A stretch of 64,000 nt of DNA from Flavobacterium sp. ZT3R18 (lineage in GTDB: Bacteria > Bacteroidota > Bacteroidia > Flavobacteriales > Flavobacteriaceae): contig NZ_VJZS01000014.1 of assembly GCF_007097385.1 (NCBI RefSeq), positions 1 to 64,000 of the forward strand. Reading direction: 5' to 3'. Of this stretch, positions 9,865-17,228 are shown piece by piece. How positions within the stretch are numbered: the stretch's first letter is position 1; every line of letters begins with the position of its first letter. The notes beneath the pieces were generated by a model. The model had not been told where the DNA came from, ran no database searches, and saw nothing but the letters and a program-made list of their open reading frames with translations. Position numbers and translations under genes: made by a program.

Positions 9865-9872
9865 TAATTTTG
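9865..9872 (+). promoter_or_regulatory. -7 box of trmB
   Basis: TAATTTTG matches TAnnTTTG and ends 19 nt before the GTG start at 9892, supporting that unusual start codon. Confidence 0.55.
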
Positions 9873-9891
9873 CCGAAATTGTAATTATATC

Positions 9892-10566
9892 GTGGGAAGT
9901 AAAAATAAATTAAAAAGGTTCAAAGAAAACGAAACATTTACTAATGTTTTTCAACCAACAAGAGAAGAAGTAGTAGGAGATTTGTTTCCGCTAAGAGGGA
10001 AATGGAATTCGGAATTTTTTAAAAACGAGAATCCATTGGTGTTGGAATTAGGTTGTGGTAAAGGCGAATATTCTGTTGGCTTGGCCGAGAGATATCCCAA
10101 TAAAAACTTTGTAGGAATCGATATCAAAGGTGCTCGTTTCTGGCGTGGTGCAAAAACTGCCGTAGAGACAGGATTGCATAACGTGGCTTTTATTCGAACT
10201 CAAATTGAATTGATCAACCACATTTTTGCCGAAAATGAAGTCGATGAAATTTGGATTACTTTTCCGGATCCCCAAATTAAATACAAAAGAACCAAACACA
10301 GAATGACCAATTCGGAATTTCTGCAATTGTATAAAAAAATCTTGAAAAAAGAGGGGGTTGTCAATCTTAAAACCGATAGCGAGTTCATGCACGGCTATAC
10401 ATTAGGATTACTACATGGTGAAGGTCATGAGGTATTATACGCGAACCATAATGTGTATGTAAACGAAGGAAGTCCAGAGGAAGTTACGGCTTTTCAGACA
10501 TTTTACGAAAAACAATATTTGGAAATTAACAAAGCAATTACGTATATTCGTTTTAAAATAAAATAG
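9892..10566 (+). CDS. trmB: tRNA (guanine-N7-)-methyltransferase TrmB
   Basis: A 224-residue enzyme that methylates G46 in the variable loop of tRNAs using S-adenosylmethionine. The SAM site is LELGCGKGEYSVGLAERYP followed by the acidic strand-end NFVGIDIKGAR. The family motif TFPDPQIKYKRTKHRM is present. The start is a GTG at 9892, the first initiator after the promoter box. The stop runs directly into a family A repeat, after which the LysE gene begins. Confidence 0.93.
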   Translation: MGSKNKLKRFKENETFTNVFQPTREEVVGDLFPLRGKWNSEFFKNENPLVLELGCGKGEYSVGLAERYPNKNFVGIDIKGARFWRGAKTAVETGLHNVAFIRTQIELINHIFAENEVDEIWITFPDPQIKYKRTKHRMTNSEFLQLYKKILKKEGVVNLKTDSEFMHGYTLGLLHGEGHEVLYANHNVYVNEGSPEEVTAFQTFYEKQYLEINKAITYIRFKIK

Positions 10567-10626
10567 TTTTCAGTCGCAGTTTTTCGTTTTTAAACTGAGA
10601 CTGCAAACTGAGACTGCGAACTGAAT
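10564..10626. repeat. Family A dispersed palindrome (copy 2)
   Basis: GTTTTCAGTCGCAGTTTTTC is followed by AAACTGAGACTGCAAACTGA and a second CTGAGACTGCGAACTGAATA-like unit. It fills the whole gap between trmB and the LysE start, whose ATG at 10627 follows directly. Confidence 0.75.
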
Positions 10627-11262
10627 ATGGCTATAGTATTACCCTTTTTTTTTGGATTCATCGCTGCAGCGGTTGGTATTACGCCGCCTGGATTGATTAA
10701 TATGACCGCGGCAAAAGTAAGCTTGAAAGACGGCAGAAACGAAGCGATCTCTTTTGCTATTGGTGCTACCGTAATAGTTTTTTTTCAAACTTTTTTGGCT
10801 TTGTTATTTGCTAATTTTATTGATAGTAGACCTGATATCATCAATAAACTTCAAGAATTTGGACTTTTTATTTTTTTTGCATTAACCATTTATTTTTTTT
10901 GGAAGGCGAAAAAACCAAAAATCTCAAAATCTGAAACTAAAACACGCAGTAAAACCAATCGGTTTTTCCTAGGGATGTTGCTTTCTGTTTTGAATTTATT
11001 CCCTATTCCGTATTATGTTTTTATAAGCATTACGTTATCATCTTATGGGTATTTTTTCTTCACTAAAGGATTTATTTTGTCATTTGTTTCGGGTGTAGTT
11101 ATCGGATCTTTTTTGGTTTTTTATCTTTATATTTTGTTTTTTAAAAAAAGAGAATCTAAATCTTCCTTTTTGATGGATAATGGAAATTATATTATAGGAA
11201 CTATTACGGGATTGGTTTCTTTATTCACAATATTTAAATTGATTAAGGTTTATTTAGGGTAA
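10627..11262 (+). CDS. LysE-family amino acid exporter
   Basis: A 211-residue, six-helix inner membrane protein. The N-terminal segment FFFGFIAAAVGITPPGLINM carries the P-P-G motif of the LysE/RhtB family first helix, followed by AKVSLKDGRNEAISFAIGA. These carriers export amino acids or similar small metabolites by proton exchange; the substrate cannot be told. A central charged loop (KAKKPKISKSETKTRSKTN) separates the halves. It lies 2 bp from the next gene, suggesting an operon. Confidence 0.85.
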   Translation: MAIVLPFFFGFIAAAVGITPPGLINMTAAKVSLKDGRNEAISFAIGATVIVFFQTFLALLFANFIDSRPDIINKLQEFGLFIFFALTIYFFWKAKKPKISKSETKTRSKTNRFFLGMLLSVLNLFPIPYYVFISITLSSYGYFFFTKGFILSFVSGVVIGSFLVFYLYILFFKKRESKSSFLMDNGNYIIGTITGLVSLFTIFKLIKVYLG

Positions 11263-11264
11263 AA

Positions 11265-11597
11265 ATGGAAACTACAAGTGACAATTTTTTCGAAAGGGTT
11301 TATGCAGTGGCAAGACGTATCCCATACGGGAAAGTGACTTCTTATGGAGCCATTGCCAAAGTTTTGGGGTCTGCACGTTCTGCCAGAATGGTGGGCTGGG
11401 CTATGAATGCGGCCCATAATCTAGAGGATGTCCCGGCACATCGGGTGGTGAATAGAAAAGGGTTGCTTACTGGGAAACACCATTTTGATGGAACCAATCT
11501 CATGCAACAATTACTGGAAAGTGAGGGAATTGTTGTGGTGGATAATCAAATTATAGATTTCGAGTCTGTTTTTTGGGAGCCGGAAATGGCAGTGTAA
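11265..11597 (+). CDS. Alkyltransferase-like protein (Atl), cysteine-less MGMT homologue
   Basis: A 110-residue protein of the MGMT DNA-binding fold: FFERVYAVARRIPYGKVTSY, GAIAKVLGSARSARMVGWAM and the recognition-helix region are all present. The alkyl-accepting motif PCHRV reads PAHRV here (Ala58), so it cannot act as a suicide methyltransferase. Known ATL proteins bind O6-alkylguanine and recruit nucleotide excision repair. Length (~110) also fits ATLs rather than full MGMT. It begins 2 bp after the LysE stop. Confidence 0.9.
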   Translation: METTSDNFFERVYAVARRIPYGKVTSYGAIAKVLGSARSARMVGWAMNAAHNLEDVPAHRVVNRKGLLTGKHHFDGTNLMQQLLESEGIVVVDNQIIDFESVFWEPEMAV

Positions 11598-11736
11598 CTA
11601 AATTACTGAGCCCGTTTGTACTTTGAATTTTAATGGAGTGCGTAACCTTCAAAAATGCAGTTTCTATTATAGTTTTTATTGTACAGCACTATCAATAAAT
11701 CCAATCCAAATCCTTTACAATTAGAACTTAATCCGT

Positions 11737-11744
11737 TATCTTTG
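11737..11744 (+). promoter_or_regulatory. -7 box of the mrp operon
   Basis: TATCTTTG matches TAnnTTTG. The expected transcript start near 11750 gives a ~80-nt leader before the ATG at 11833. Confidence 0.6.
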
Positions 11745-11792
11745 CAATCTAAAATCAGTTTAAATAAACATAGTCTTTTTTGCTGAACACTG

Positions 11793-11810
11793 TCCCGATA
11801 GCTATCGGGA
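11793..11810. repeat. 18-bp perfect palindrome in the mrp leader
   Basis: TCCCGATAGCTATCGGGA is a perfect palindrome lying between the -7 box and the mrp start, so it is probably transcribed and folds in the 5' UTR. It resembles short dispersed flavobacterial palindromes. Confidence 0.7.
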
Positions 11811-11832
11811 GAACACTGAAAAATTAAAAAAA

Positions 11833-12963
11833 ATGAAATTAGATAGAAAAGATATTCTTAAAGCATTAGAAACAATCACTATTGCTGGTGAAGGTAAAAA
11901 TATGGTAGAAAGCGGAGCCGTCGCAAACGTAGTCACTTTTGGAGATGAAGTTGTTGTAGACTTGGTATTGCATACACCAGCGATGCATATCAAAAAAAGA
12001 GCAGAGGACGATATCAGGAAAACGATACTTGAATTAGTTTCTCCAGAGGCCAAAATTAAAGTAAATGTAAAAGTTGAAGCTGCTGAAAATCCAAATCAAA
12101 TCAAAGGGAAAGCCATTCCTGGAATAAAAAACATTATCGCTGTAGCTTCTGGAAAAGGAGGTGTTGGAAAGTCAACAGTAACGGCAAATTTAGCGGTGAC
12201 ATTGGCTAAAATGGGATTTTCCGTGGGTGTTTTGGATGCTGATATTTATGGGCCATCCATGCCAATTATGTTTGATGTAGAGAATGAGAAGCCAATTTCG
12301 GTTGAGGTTAATGGGAAATCAAAAATGAAACCGGTTGAGAGTTATGAAGTAAAAATGCTTTCTATAGGATTTTTCACTTCGCCAAGCCAAGCCGTAATCT
12401 GGAGAGGTCCAATGGCATCTAAAGCCTTGAATCAAATGATTTTTGATGCAGATTGGGGAGAATTAGACTTTATGCTAATTGATTTGCCTCCGGGAACAGG
12501 AGATATTCATCTGTCGATTATGCAATCATTGCCGGTAACCGGAGCAGTTGTGGTTAGTACCCCACAAGCCGTTGCCCTTGCCGATGCAAAAAAAGGAGTT
12601 TCAATGTTTTTATCTGATGCCATAAACGTGCCAGTTTTGGGGATTATTGAAAACATGGCTTATTTTACACCTGAAGAATTGCCTAACAATAAATATTATA
12701 TCTTTGGGAAAGAAGGTGCAAGAGACTTGGCTCAAGATCTTGGCGTTTCCTTTTTAGGAGAAGTACCAATTGTGCAGTCTATTCGTGAGGCAGGAGATTA
12801 TGGTCGTCCGGCTGCATTGCAAACAGGATCTGTAATTGAAAGTGTTTTTGAAGAAATTACACGTAATGTAGTAAGTGAAGTAGTGAAGAGAAACGAAAAC
12901 TTAGCGCCTACTGAAGCTATAAAGATTACAACAATGGCTGGATGTTCAGCTGTTAAGAAATAA
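11833..12963 (+). CDS. Mrp/ApbC-family Fe-S cluster carrier ATPase
   Basis: A 376-residue P-loop ATPase of the Mrp/NBP35 family, which carries and transfers Fe-S clusters to apoproteins. Residues 1-100 form a MIP18/DUF59-type domain (DILKALETITIAGEGKNMVE). The deviant Walker A is GKGGVGKST at 107-115, followed by the DADIYGPSMPIM motif and the DLPPGTGD block (Walker B region). The NifU-type gene follows after 31 bp in the same orientation, so carrier and scaffold domains are co-transcribed. Confidence 0.92.
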   Translation: MKLDRKDILKALETITIAGEGKNMVESGAVANVVTFGDEVVVDLVLHTPAMHIKKRAEDDIRKTILELVSPEAKIKVNVKVEAAENPNQIKGKAIPGIKNIIAVASGKGGVGKSTVTANLAVTLAKMGFSVGVLDADIYGPSMPIMFDVENEKPISVEVNGKSKMKPVESYEVKMLSIGFFTSPSQAVIWRGPMASKALNQMIFDADWGELDFMLIDLPPGTGDIHLSIMQSLPVTGAVVVSTPQAVALADAKKGVSMFLSDAINVPVLGIIENMAYFTPEELPNNKYYIFGKEGARDLAQDLGVSFLGEVPIVQSIREAGDYGRPAALQTGSVIESVFEEITRNVVSEVVKRNENLAPTEAIKITTMAGCSAVKK

Positions 12964-12994
12964 GATTCTAAACTTCTAAAGGAGAATATAAAAA

Positions 12995-13237
12995 ATGATG
13001 AAAACAGAAGAATTAACAAACAATGTTTTAAAAGCGCTAGATGAAATCAGGCCTTTTTTGAATTCAGATGGAGGAGATATTACGCTTATTTCAATTGATG
13101 AAGGAAAACATGTGAAAGTACGTCTTGAAGGAGCTTGTACTAGTTGTAGTGTGAATCAGATGACTTTAAGAGCAGGGGTAGAAACGACTATCAAGAAGTA
13201 TGCTCCACAAATAGAAACGGTTGTTAATGTTTTGTAA
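12995..13237 (+). CDS. NifU C-terminal-domain Fe-S scaffold
   Basis: An 80-residue protein corresponding to the Nfu/NifU C-terminal domain. It carries FLNSDGGDITLISIDEGKHV and the cluster-binding pair Cys48/Cys51 in GACTSCSVNQMTL. Dimers assemble a [4Fe-4S] cluster for delivery to targets. Two adjacent Met codons allow a start at 12995 or 12998; AAAGGAGAA lies just upstream. The gene is the second in the mrp operon and is followed by a terminator. Confidence 0.9.
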   Translation: MMKTEELTNNVLKALDEIRPFLNSDGGDITLISIDEGKHVKVRLEGACTSCSVNQMTLRAGVETTIKKYAPQIETVVNVL

Positions 13238-13249
13238 AAGCATGGCAAA

Positions 13250-13284
13250 AGTGACTGTTGTTTGGTTATAGCAGTCGCTTTTTT
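13250..13284 (+). terminator. Terminator of the mrp-nifU operon
   Basis: AGTGACTG (13250-13257) pairs with CAGTCGCT (13272-13279) with one G-T pair, followed by a T-run. Confidence 0.75.
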
Positions 13285-13499
13285 ATATAGGGATACCATA
13301 GCTGTAATTTTTTAGTGAAATAAATACTACTATAAAATGATAAGATTCTGATTGTCCCTTGTTAAAGCTTTGGTTTACACTTGTTAAATCTCAATAAAAA
13401 ACGAAACTTTTTGGCAATTATCATTAGAGAATTGCCAGTAAAACAGAGGCTTTTTCTATTTTAACTAGGAATTCAAGCAAATAATTCAACTTTTTTTTC

Positions 13500-13529
13500 T
13501 TTGAAAATTCAAATAAAAATTTACATTTG
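13500..13529 (+). promoter_or_regulatory. Bacteroidota-type promoter before 13555 gene
   Basis: TTTG (13500-13503) and TACATTTG (13522-13529) with an 18-nt spacer form a complete -33/-7 pair 25 nt before the ATG. Confidence 0.8.
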
Positions 13530-13554
13530 TAAAACTAACTTACAACCTTGAATT

Positions 13555-14028
13555 ATGAAAAAACAGTACTTATTAATTATTCTATTTTTATGTTTTTATA
13601 AAAATTATGGGCAAGAGCCAATACAAGAATCATTTGTGTCCAAAACGTTAGTTAATATTGACGAAGAATGGAGTGAATTGAATTTTGGATCTATGGTTAA
13701 TGTTTCCTCAAATAGTAAAGGGCAATTAAAGATAACCAATGCTGAATTTTTGACGGATCTTAGTGGAGGTAAAGCTAAAATGTTGGAGGGAAGCGCCTAT
13801 AATTCGGCCGAATTTAGCTCACAAACATTGACTAAAGAAAAAACAGAAAAAAATGGTTTAGTAAACTTAACTTATGAAGGGAAGTTAATATTTAAAACTC
13901 ATGACGGAGTTTATGCGCCCTCTTCAAAAATTATTTTTATAGTGAATCGAGCAGATATTATTGGGTTAAGAATTCTTAATAATGAAAATAGAAAAGAATA
14001 TGTATTAAGCCTTGAAATTAAAGAATAA
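13555..14028 (+). CDS. Hypothetical secreted protein
   Basis: A 157-residue protein with a signal peptide (MKKQYLLIILFLCFYKNYG, then Q). The mature part contains beta-rich stretches such as NSKGQLKITNAEFLTDLSGG and VNLTYEGKLIFKTHDGVYAP. I do not recognise a family. A complete promoter precedes it, and the ferredoxin gene begins about 50 bp downstream in the same direction without an obvious terminator. Confidence 0.7.
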   Translation: MKKQYLLIILFLCFYKNYGQEPIQESFVSKTLVNIDEEWSELNFGSMVNVSSNSKGQLKITNAEFLTDLSGGKAKMLEGSAYNSAEFSSQTLTKEKTEKNGLVNLTYEGKLIFKTHDGVYAPSSKIIFIVNRADIIGLRILNNENRKEYVLSLEIKE

Positions 14029-14077
14029 AAAATTGGAGTTTAAACGACTTCGATAAAAAAAAACACAAATTACACGA

Positions 14078-14395
14078 ATGGACGTTTTAATAAAGATTAA
14101 AGATAGAGAAGGAGTTGTTCATGAATTGCAGGCGCCAACGGACATGGCAATGAATATAATGGAATTATGTAAAGCTTACGAGCTCCCTGTTGAGGGTACT
14201 TGCGGCGGTATGGCCATGTGTGCTTCTTGTCAATGTTATGTTCTTAATGATGTCGCTTTGCCTGAAATGGGAGATGATGAAGAAGCAATGCTCTCCGAAG
14301 CGTTTTATGTAAAATCGAATAGTAGGCTGGGATGTCAAATTCCAATTACCGAAAATCTTGAAGGCTTAGAATTAGAATTAGCACCAGAGAATTAG
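14078..14395 (+). CDS. [2Fe-2S] ferredoxin, adrenodoxin/Isc type
   Basis: A 105-residue electron carrier. The cluster ligands are Cys42, Cys48, Cys51 and Cys86 in EGTCGGMAMCASCQC and RLGCQIPI, which is the CX5CX2C...C pattern of vertebrate-type and Isc-type ferredoxins. The acidic segment LPEMGDDEEAML between them is the usual partner-docking helix. Which reductase or oxygenase it serves cannot be told; DUF3050 lies convergently beyond a repeat. Confidence 0.92.
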   Translation: MDVLIKIKDREGVVHELQAPTDMAMNIMELCKAYELPVEGTCGGMAMCASCQCYVLNDVALPEMGDDEEAMLSEAFYVKSNSRLGCQIPITENLEGLELELAPEN

Positions 14396-14457
14396 TATTC
14401 AGTTTTCAGTCTCAGTTTTCAGTAAGTAACTGGAAACTGAGACCGTGACTGAGCAGT
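14396..14457. repeat. Family A dispersed palindrome (copy 3)
   Basis: TTCAGTTTTCAGTCTCAGTT is followed after AAGTAACTG by GGAAACTGAGACCGTGACTG. It fills the whole gap between two convergent genes and may serve as a bidirectional terminator. Confidence 0.75.
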
Positions 14458-14459
14458 TT

Positions 14460-15245
14460 TTAAATTATTGCTAGATGTTGTTCGTGAATGTGCTCTTCGA
14501 TTGCATCCCAAAGGCCTATTCTTTTTTCTAAGGCTAAAATCGAAATTCCCTGTACTTCGGACCATTTTTTCGGATCCTCTCCACAAAGTTCAGTAATCAT
14601 TTTCATTGCCATTGGTCCGTGTTCATCGGCATCCAATTCGATGTGTCTTTCAAAATAATAAATTAACTTACTTAAATCGTTAGCTGGAAAATTTTCTTGA
14701 AAATTTCTCAGTATTTCAGTAAACATACTCGGAATCAAATCTTCCCTGCCAAAAGTAAATGCAGCTGCAATTTCATGTGATTTTCCTTCTTCGATTACTC
14801 TAAAAGTAAAATCAAGGAACGCTTTAATATTGGGATGAAGATCACTTTTTTTAATAGCAACAAATATATTTTGAAGTGAATGAAGCTCTTCTAAAAAATG
14901 TTCTATTGCTGTTGTACGGGCTCCGCAATCTTGCATGGCCTCTAGATACATTTCAAAATGACTCAGACGTCTGCCGTCAATGGTCAAATCACTTTCCTCT
15001 GCCAACACAATTTCGTTAATTAAATACCTAGTTTCTGGATTAGAGGTCGCAAACCATGGCGTTGTAGTACATGTTAATTTAGCTTGTAAGGCTTTTAATA
15101 AAGACATAAAATCCCATACCGCAAAGACGTGATTTTCTAAAAATCGATGTAAATCTTCAATTGTATTTACTTTTTGGTATAAAGGATGGTTTAATAATTG
15201 TTGTTTTTGGGTTTCAATACCAGTATTTATTGTTGCAATATTCAT
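14460..15245 (-). CDS. DUF3050 protein, heme-oxygenase-like fold
   Basis: Starting at the ATG at 15245 gives MNIATINTGIETQKQQLLNH, 261 residues. The frame extends to 15293, but that overlaps the upstream terminator. Blocks such as LYQKVNTIEDLHRFLENHVF, AVWDFMSLLKALQ and HIELDADEHGPMAMKMITEL recall the DUF3050 family, predicted to share the helical fold of heme oxygenase/TenA enzymes. The spaced Glu/His residues (E..H..H..D.DEHG) could bind metal. The substrate is unknown. Confidence 0.82.
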   Translation of the reverse strand: MNIATINTGIETQKQQLLNHPLYQKVNTIEDLHRFLENHVFAVWDFMSLLKALQAKLTCTTTPWFATSNPETRYLINEIVLAEESDLTIDGRRLSHFEMYLEAMQDCGARTTAIEHFLEELHSLQNIFVAIKKSDLHPNIKAFLDFTFRVIEEGKSHEIAAAFTFGREDLIPSMFTEILRNFQENFPANDLSKLIYYFERHIELDADEHGPMAMKMITELCGEDPKKWSEVQGISILALEKRIGLWDAIEEHIHEQHLAII

Positions 15246-15267
15246 TGGGGGATCTTTTTTTAGTGCA

Positions 15268-15302
15268 AAAATAAAAAAGCTTCTCGTTACCAAGAAGCTT
15301 TT
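15268..15302 (-). terminator. Terminator of the acyl-CoA dehydrogenase gene
   Basis: Read on the minus strand, AAAAGCTTCT and AGAAGCTTTT form a 10-bp stem with an 8-nt loop, followed by a T-run. It lies 39 bp after the stop at 15341. Confidence 0.85.
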
Positions 15303-15340
15303 ACTATCAATTTTATAAATACTTTAATAGTTGTTTAGAA

Positions 15341-16519
15341 CTATTTGAAAGCAGAGATTCCAGTAACATCCATTCCTGTGATTAGCAAGTGAATATCATG
15401 AGTTCCTTCGTAGGTAATTACCGACTCTAAGTTCATCATGTGACGCATAATAGAATATTCTCCAGTGATTCCCATACCGCCTAACATTTGCCTAGCTTCA
15501 CGAGCAATATGGATGGCCATGTCTACATTATTTCTTTTGGCCATAGAGATTTGAGCAGTTGTAGCTCTTCCTTCATTTCTTAAAACCCCAAGTCTCCAGG
15601 TTAACAACTGTGCTTTGGTGATTTCAGTAATCATTTCGGCTAATTTCTTTTGTTGCAATTGCGTTCCTGCAATAGGTTTGTCAAACTGAATTCTTTCTTT
15701 AGCATAACGCAAAGCAGTGTCGTAGCAGTCCATTGCGGCACCAATGGCACCCCAGGCGATTCCATAACGAGCCGAATCCAAGCATCCTAGTGGCGCTCCT
15801 AAACCTGATTTGTTCGGCAGTAAGTTTTCCTTAGGTACTTTTACATTATCAAAGATCAATTCTCCAGTAGATGAGGCACGAAGCGACCATTTATTGTGCG
15901 TTTCTGGAGTGCTAAAGCCTTCCATTCCACGTTCTACGATTAAACCGTGTATTCTTCCTTCTTCGTTTTTTGCCCAAACAATGGCTATATCTGCAAAAGG
16001 AGCATTCGAAATCCACATTTTGGCACCATTCAATAGATAATGATCTCCCATATCTTTAAAGTTGGTAATCATACTTCCTGGATCCGAACCATAGTTTGGT
16101 TCTGTCAAACCAAAACACCCCATGAATTCTCCAGTGGCTAGTTTTGGTAAATATTTCATTCTTTGTTCTTCGTTTCCGTATTTCCAAATAGGGTACATCA
16201 CCAATGAAGATTGTACAGAGGAAGTAGATCGAACACCAGAATCACCACGCTCAATTTCTTGCATGATTAATCCATAAGAGATTTGGTCTAATCCAGCTCC
16301 ACCATATTCGACAGGGATATAAGGGCCAAAACCGCCTATTTCACCCAAACCTTTTACAATTTGTTTTGGAAATTCCGCCTTTTGGGCATATTCTTCTATA
16401 ATAGGAGAAACTTCGCGTTTTACCCAAGCACGGGCAGAATCACGAACCAGTTTGTGTTCTTCACTTAATAAATCATCTAGATTGTAATAATCCGGGGCTT
16501 GAAATAAATCGGGTCTCAT
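15341..16519 (-). CDS. gcdH: Glutaryl-CoA dehydrogenase-like acyl-CoA dehydrogenase
   Basis: A 392-residue FAD enzyme. The catalytic base is Glu371 in ITYEGTHDIH, the position used by glutaryl-CoA dehydrogenase. Arg97 in GDSGVRSTSSVQSSLVMYPI corresponds to the arginine that binds the distal carboxylate of glutaryl-CoA, and GCFGLTEPNYGSDPGSM is the FAD/substrate block. These favour oxidative decarboxylation of glutaryl-CoA to crotonyl-CoA in lysine/tryptophan breakdown over a fatty acyl-CoA role. It has its own promoter and terminator. Confidence 0.88.
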   Translation of the reverse strand: MRPDLFQAPDYYNLDDLLSEEHKLVRDSARAWVKREVSPIIEEYAQKAEFPKQIVKGLGEIGGFGPYIPVEYGGAGLDQISYGLIMQEIERGDSGVRSTSSVQSSLVMYPIWKYGNEEQRMKYLPKLATGEFMGCFGLTEPNYGSDPGSMITNFKDMGDHYLLNGAKMWISNAPFADIAIVWAKNEEGRIHGLIVERGMEGFSTPETHNKWSLRASSTGELIFDNVKVPKENLLPNKSGLGAPLGCLDSARYGIAWGAIGAAMDCYDTALRYAKERIQFDKPIAGTQLQQKKLAEMITEITKAQLLTWRLGVLRNEGRATTAQISMAKRNNVDMAIHIAREARQMLGGMGITGEYSIMRHMMNLESVITYEGTHDIHLLITGMDVTGISAFK

Positions 16520-16540
16520 AGTTTATAGTTTTTAATGGAA

Positions 16541-16548
16541 CAAATTTA
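16541..16548 (-). promoter_or_regulatory. -7 box of gcdH
   Basis: On the minus strand this reads TAAATTTG (TAnnTTTG), 21 nt before the ATG at 16519. Confidence 0.6.
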
Positions 16549-16601
16549 CATAAAGAAATATAACAAAAGCAATCTAGAATGTTATATTAATTCAAATACA
16601 T

Positions 16602-16997
16602 TTAAATATAGTATTTCTTCTCTTTTTCGACCAGTAATTTTTCTTTCAATATTTGATTTTCTTTCTTTAAAGAATCGATTTCTATTTTTAAAATGTTGAT
16701 ATACTCTTGTTGATTGTCCACCATTTCTTTAGGGACGCTATAGTAGTGATTAGTATTTGTTTCAGGAGTTGTACTTATTGAATTGTCAATTGACGTACTT
16801 TCAGGTTCAAAAATGGTCTCAAAGGGAACGGATAAAATACTAGCTAATTTTTTCCATTCCTGATTGCTAATTTTGGTTTTTCCATTTTCCCTTCGTCTAT
16901 ACGAATATTCTTCTATGCACAGCAAATCTGCAATTTCTTTACAGCTTAATCCTAGGTTTTTTCGAGTTTTAATCAATTTTGATTTTTCCATAAACAT
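16602..16997 (-). CDS. XRE-type HTH regulator with C-terminal coiled coil
   Basis: A 131-residue protein. Residues 4-60 form a Cro/CI-type HTH (LIKTRKNLGLSCKEIADLLC, then EYSYRRRENGKTKISNQEWK). A polar linker rich in Ser/Thr/Asn follows, then a predicted coiled coil (INILKIEIDSLKKENQILKE). The start may be the Met at 16997 or at 16991. It is divergent from the VKOR fusion at 17229, across 231 bp of very AT-rich DNA, and is the nearest candidate regulator of the peptide locus. That link is inference from position. Confidence 0.8.
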   Translation of the reverse strand: MFMEKSKLIKTRKNLGLSCKEIADLLCIEEYSYRRRENGKTKISNQEWKKLASILSVPFETIFEPESTSIDNSISTTPETNTNHYYSVPKEMVDNQQEYINILKIEIDSLKKENQILKEKLLVEKEKKYYI

Positions 16998-17228
16998 TGA
17001 TATTTTATCACGAATGTAGGGATATTTTTTATATATGTTTAAAATATGTGCGAAAAATGTTTGCTTTGTGTAAGTATATGTTTTATTTATAAATATAAAT
17101 TTGAAAATAATTTTTTTTATTTATAGCAAAGTCAATATAAATAAAGGGATGTTTTTTTTTAAAATTAACAATAACCAACCACACTTCTTTAGCAATTGAA
17201 GTAAAGAAGCAAAATAGTAATCCGATTA

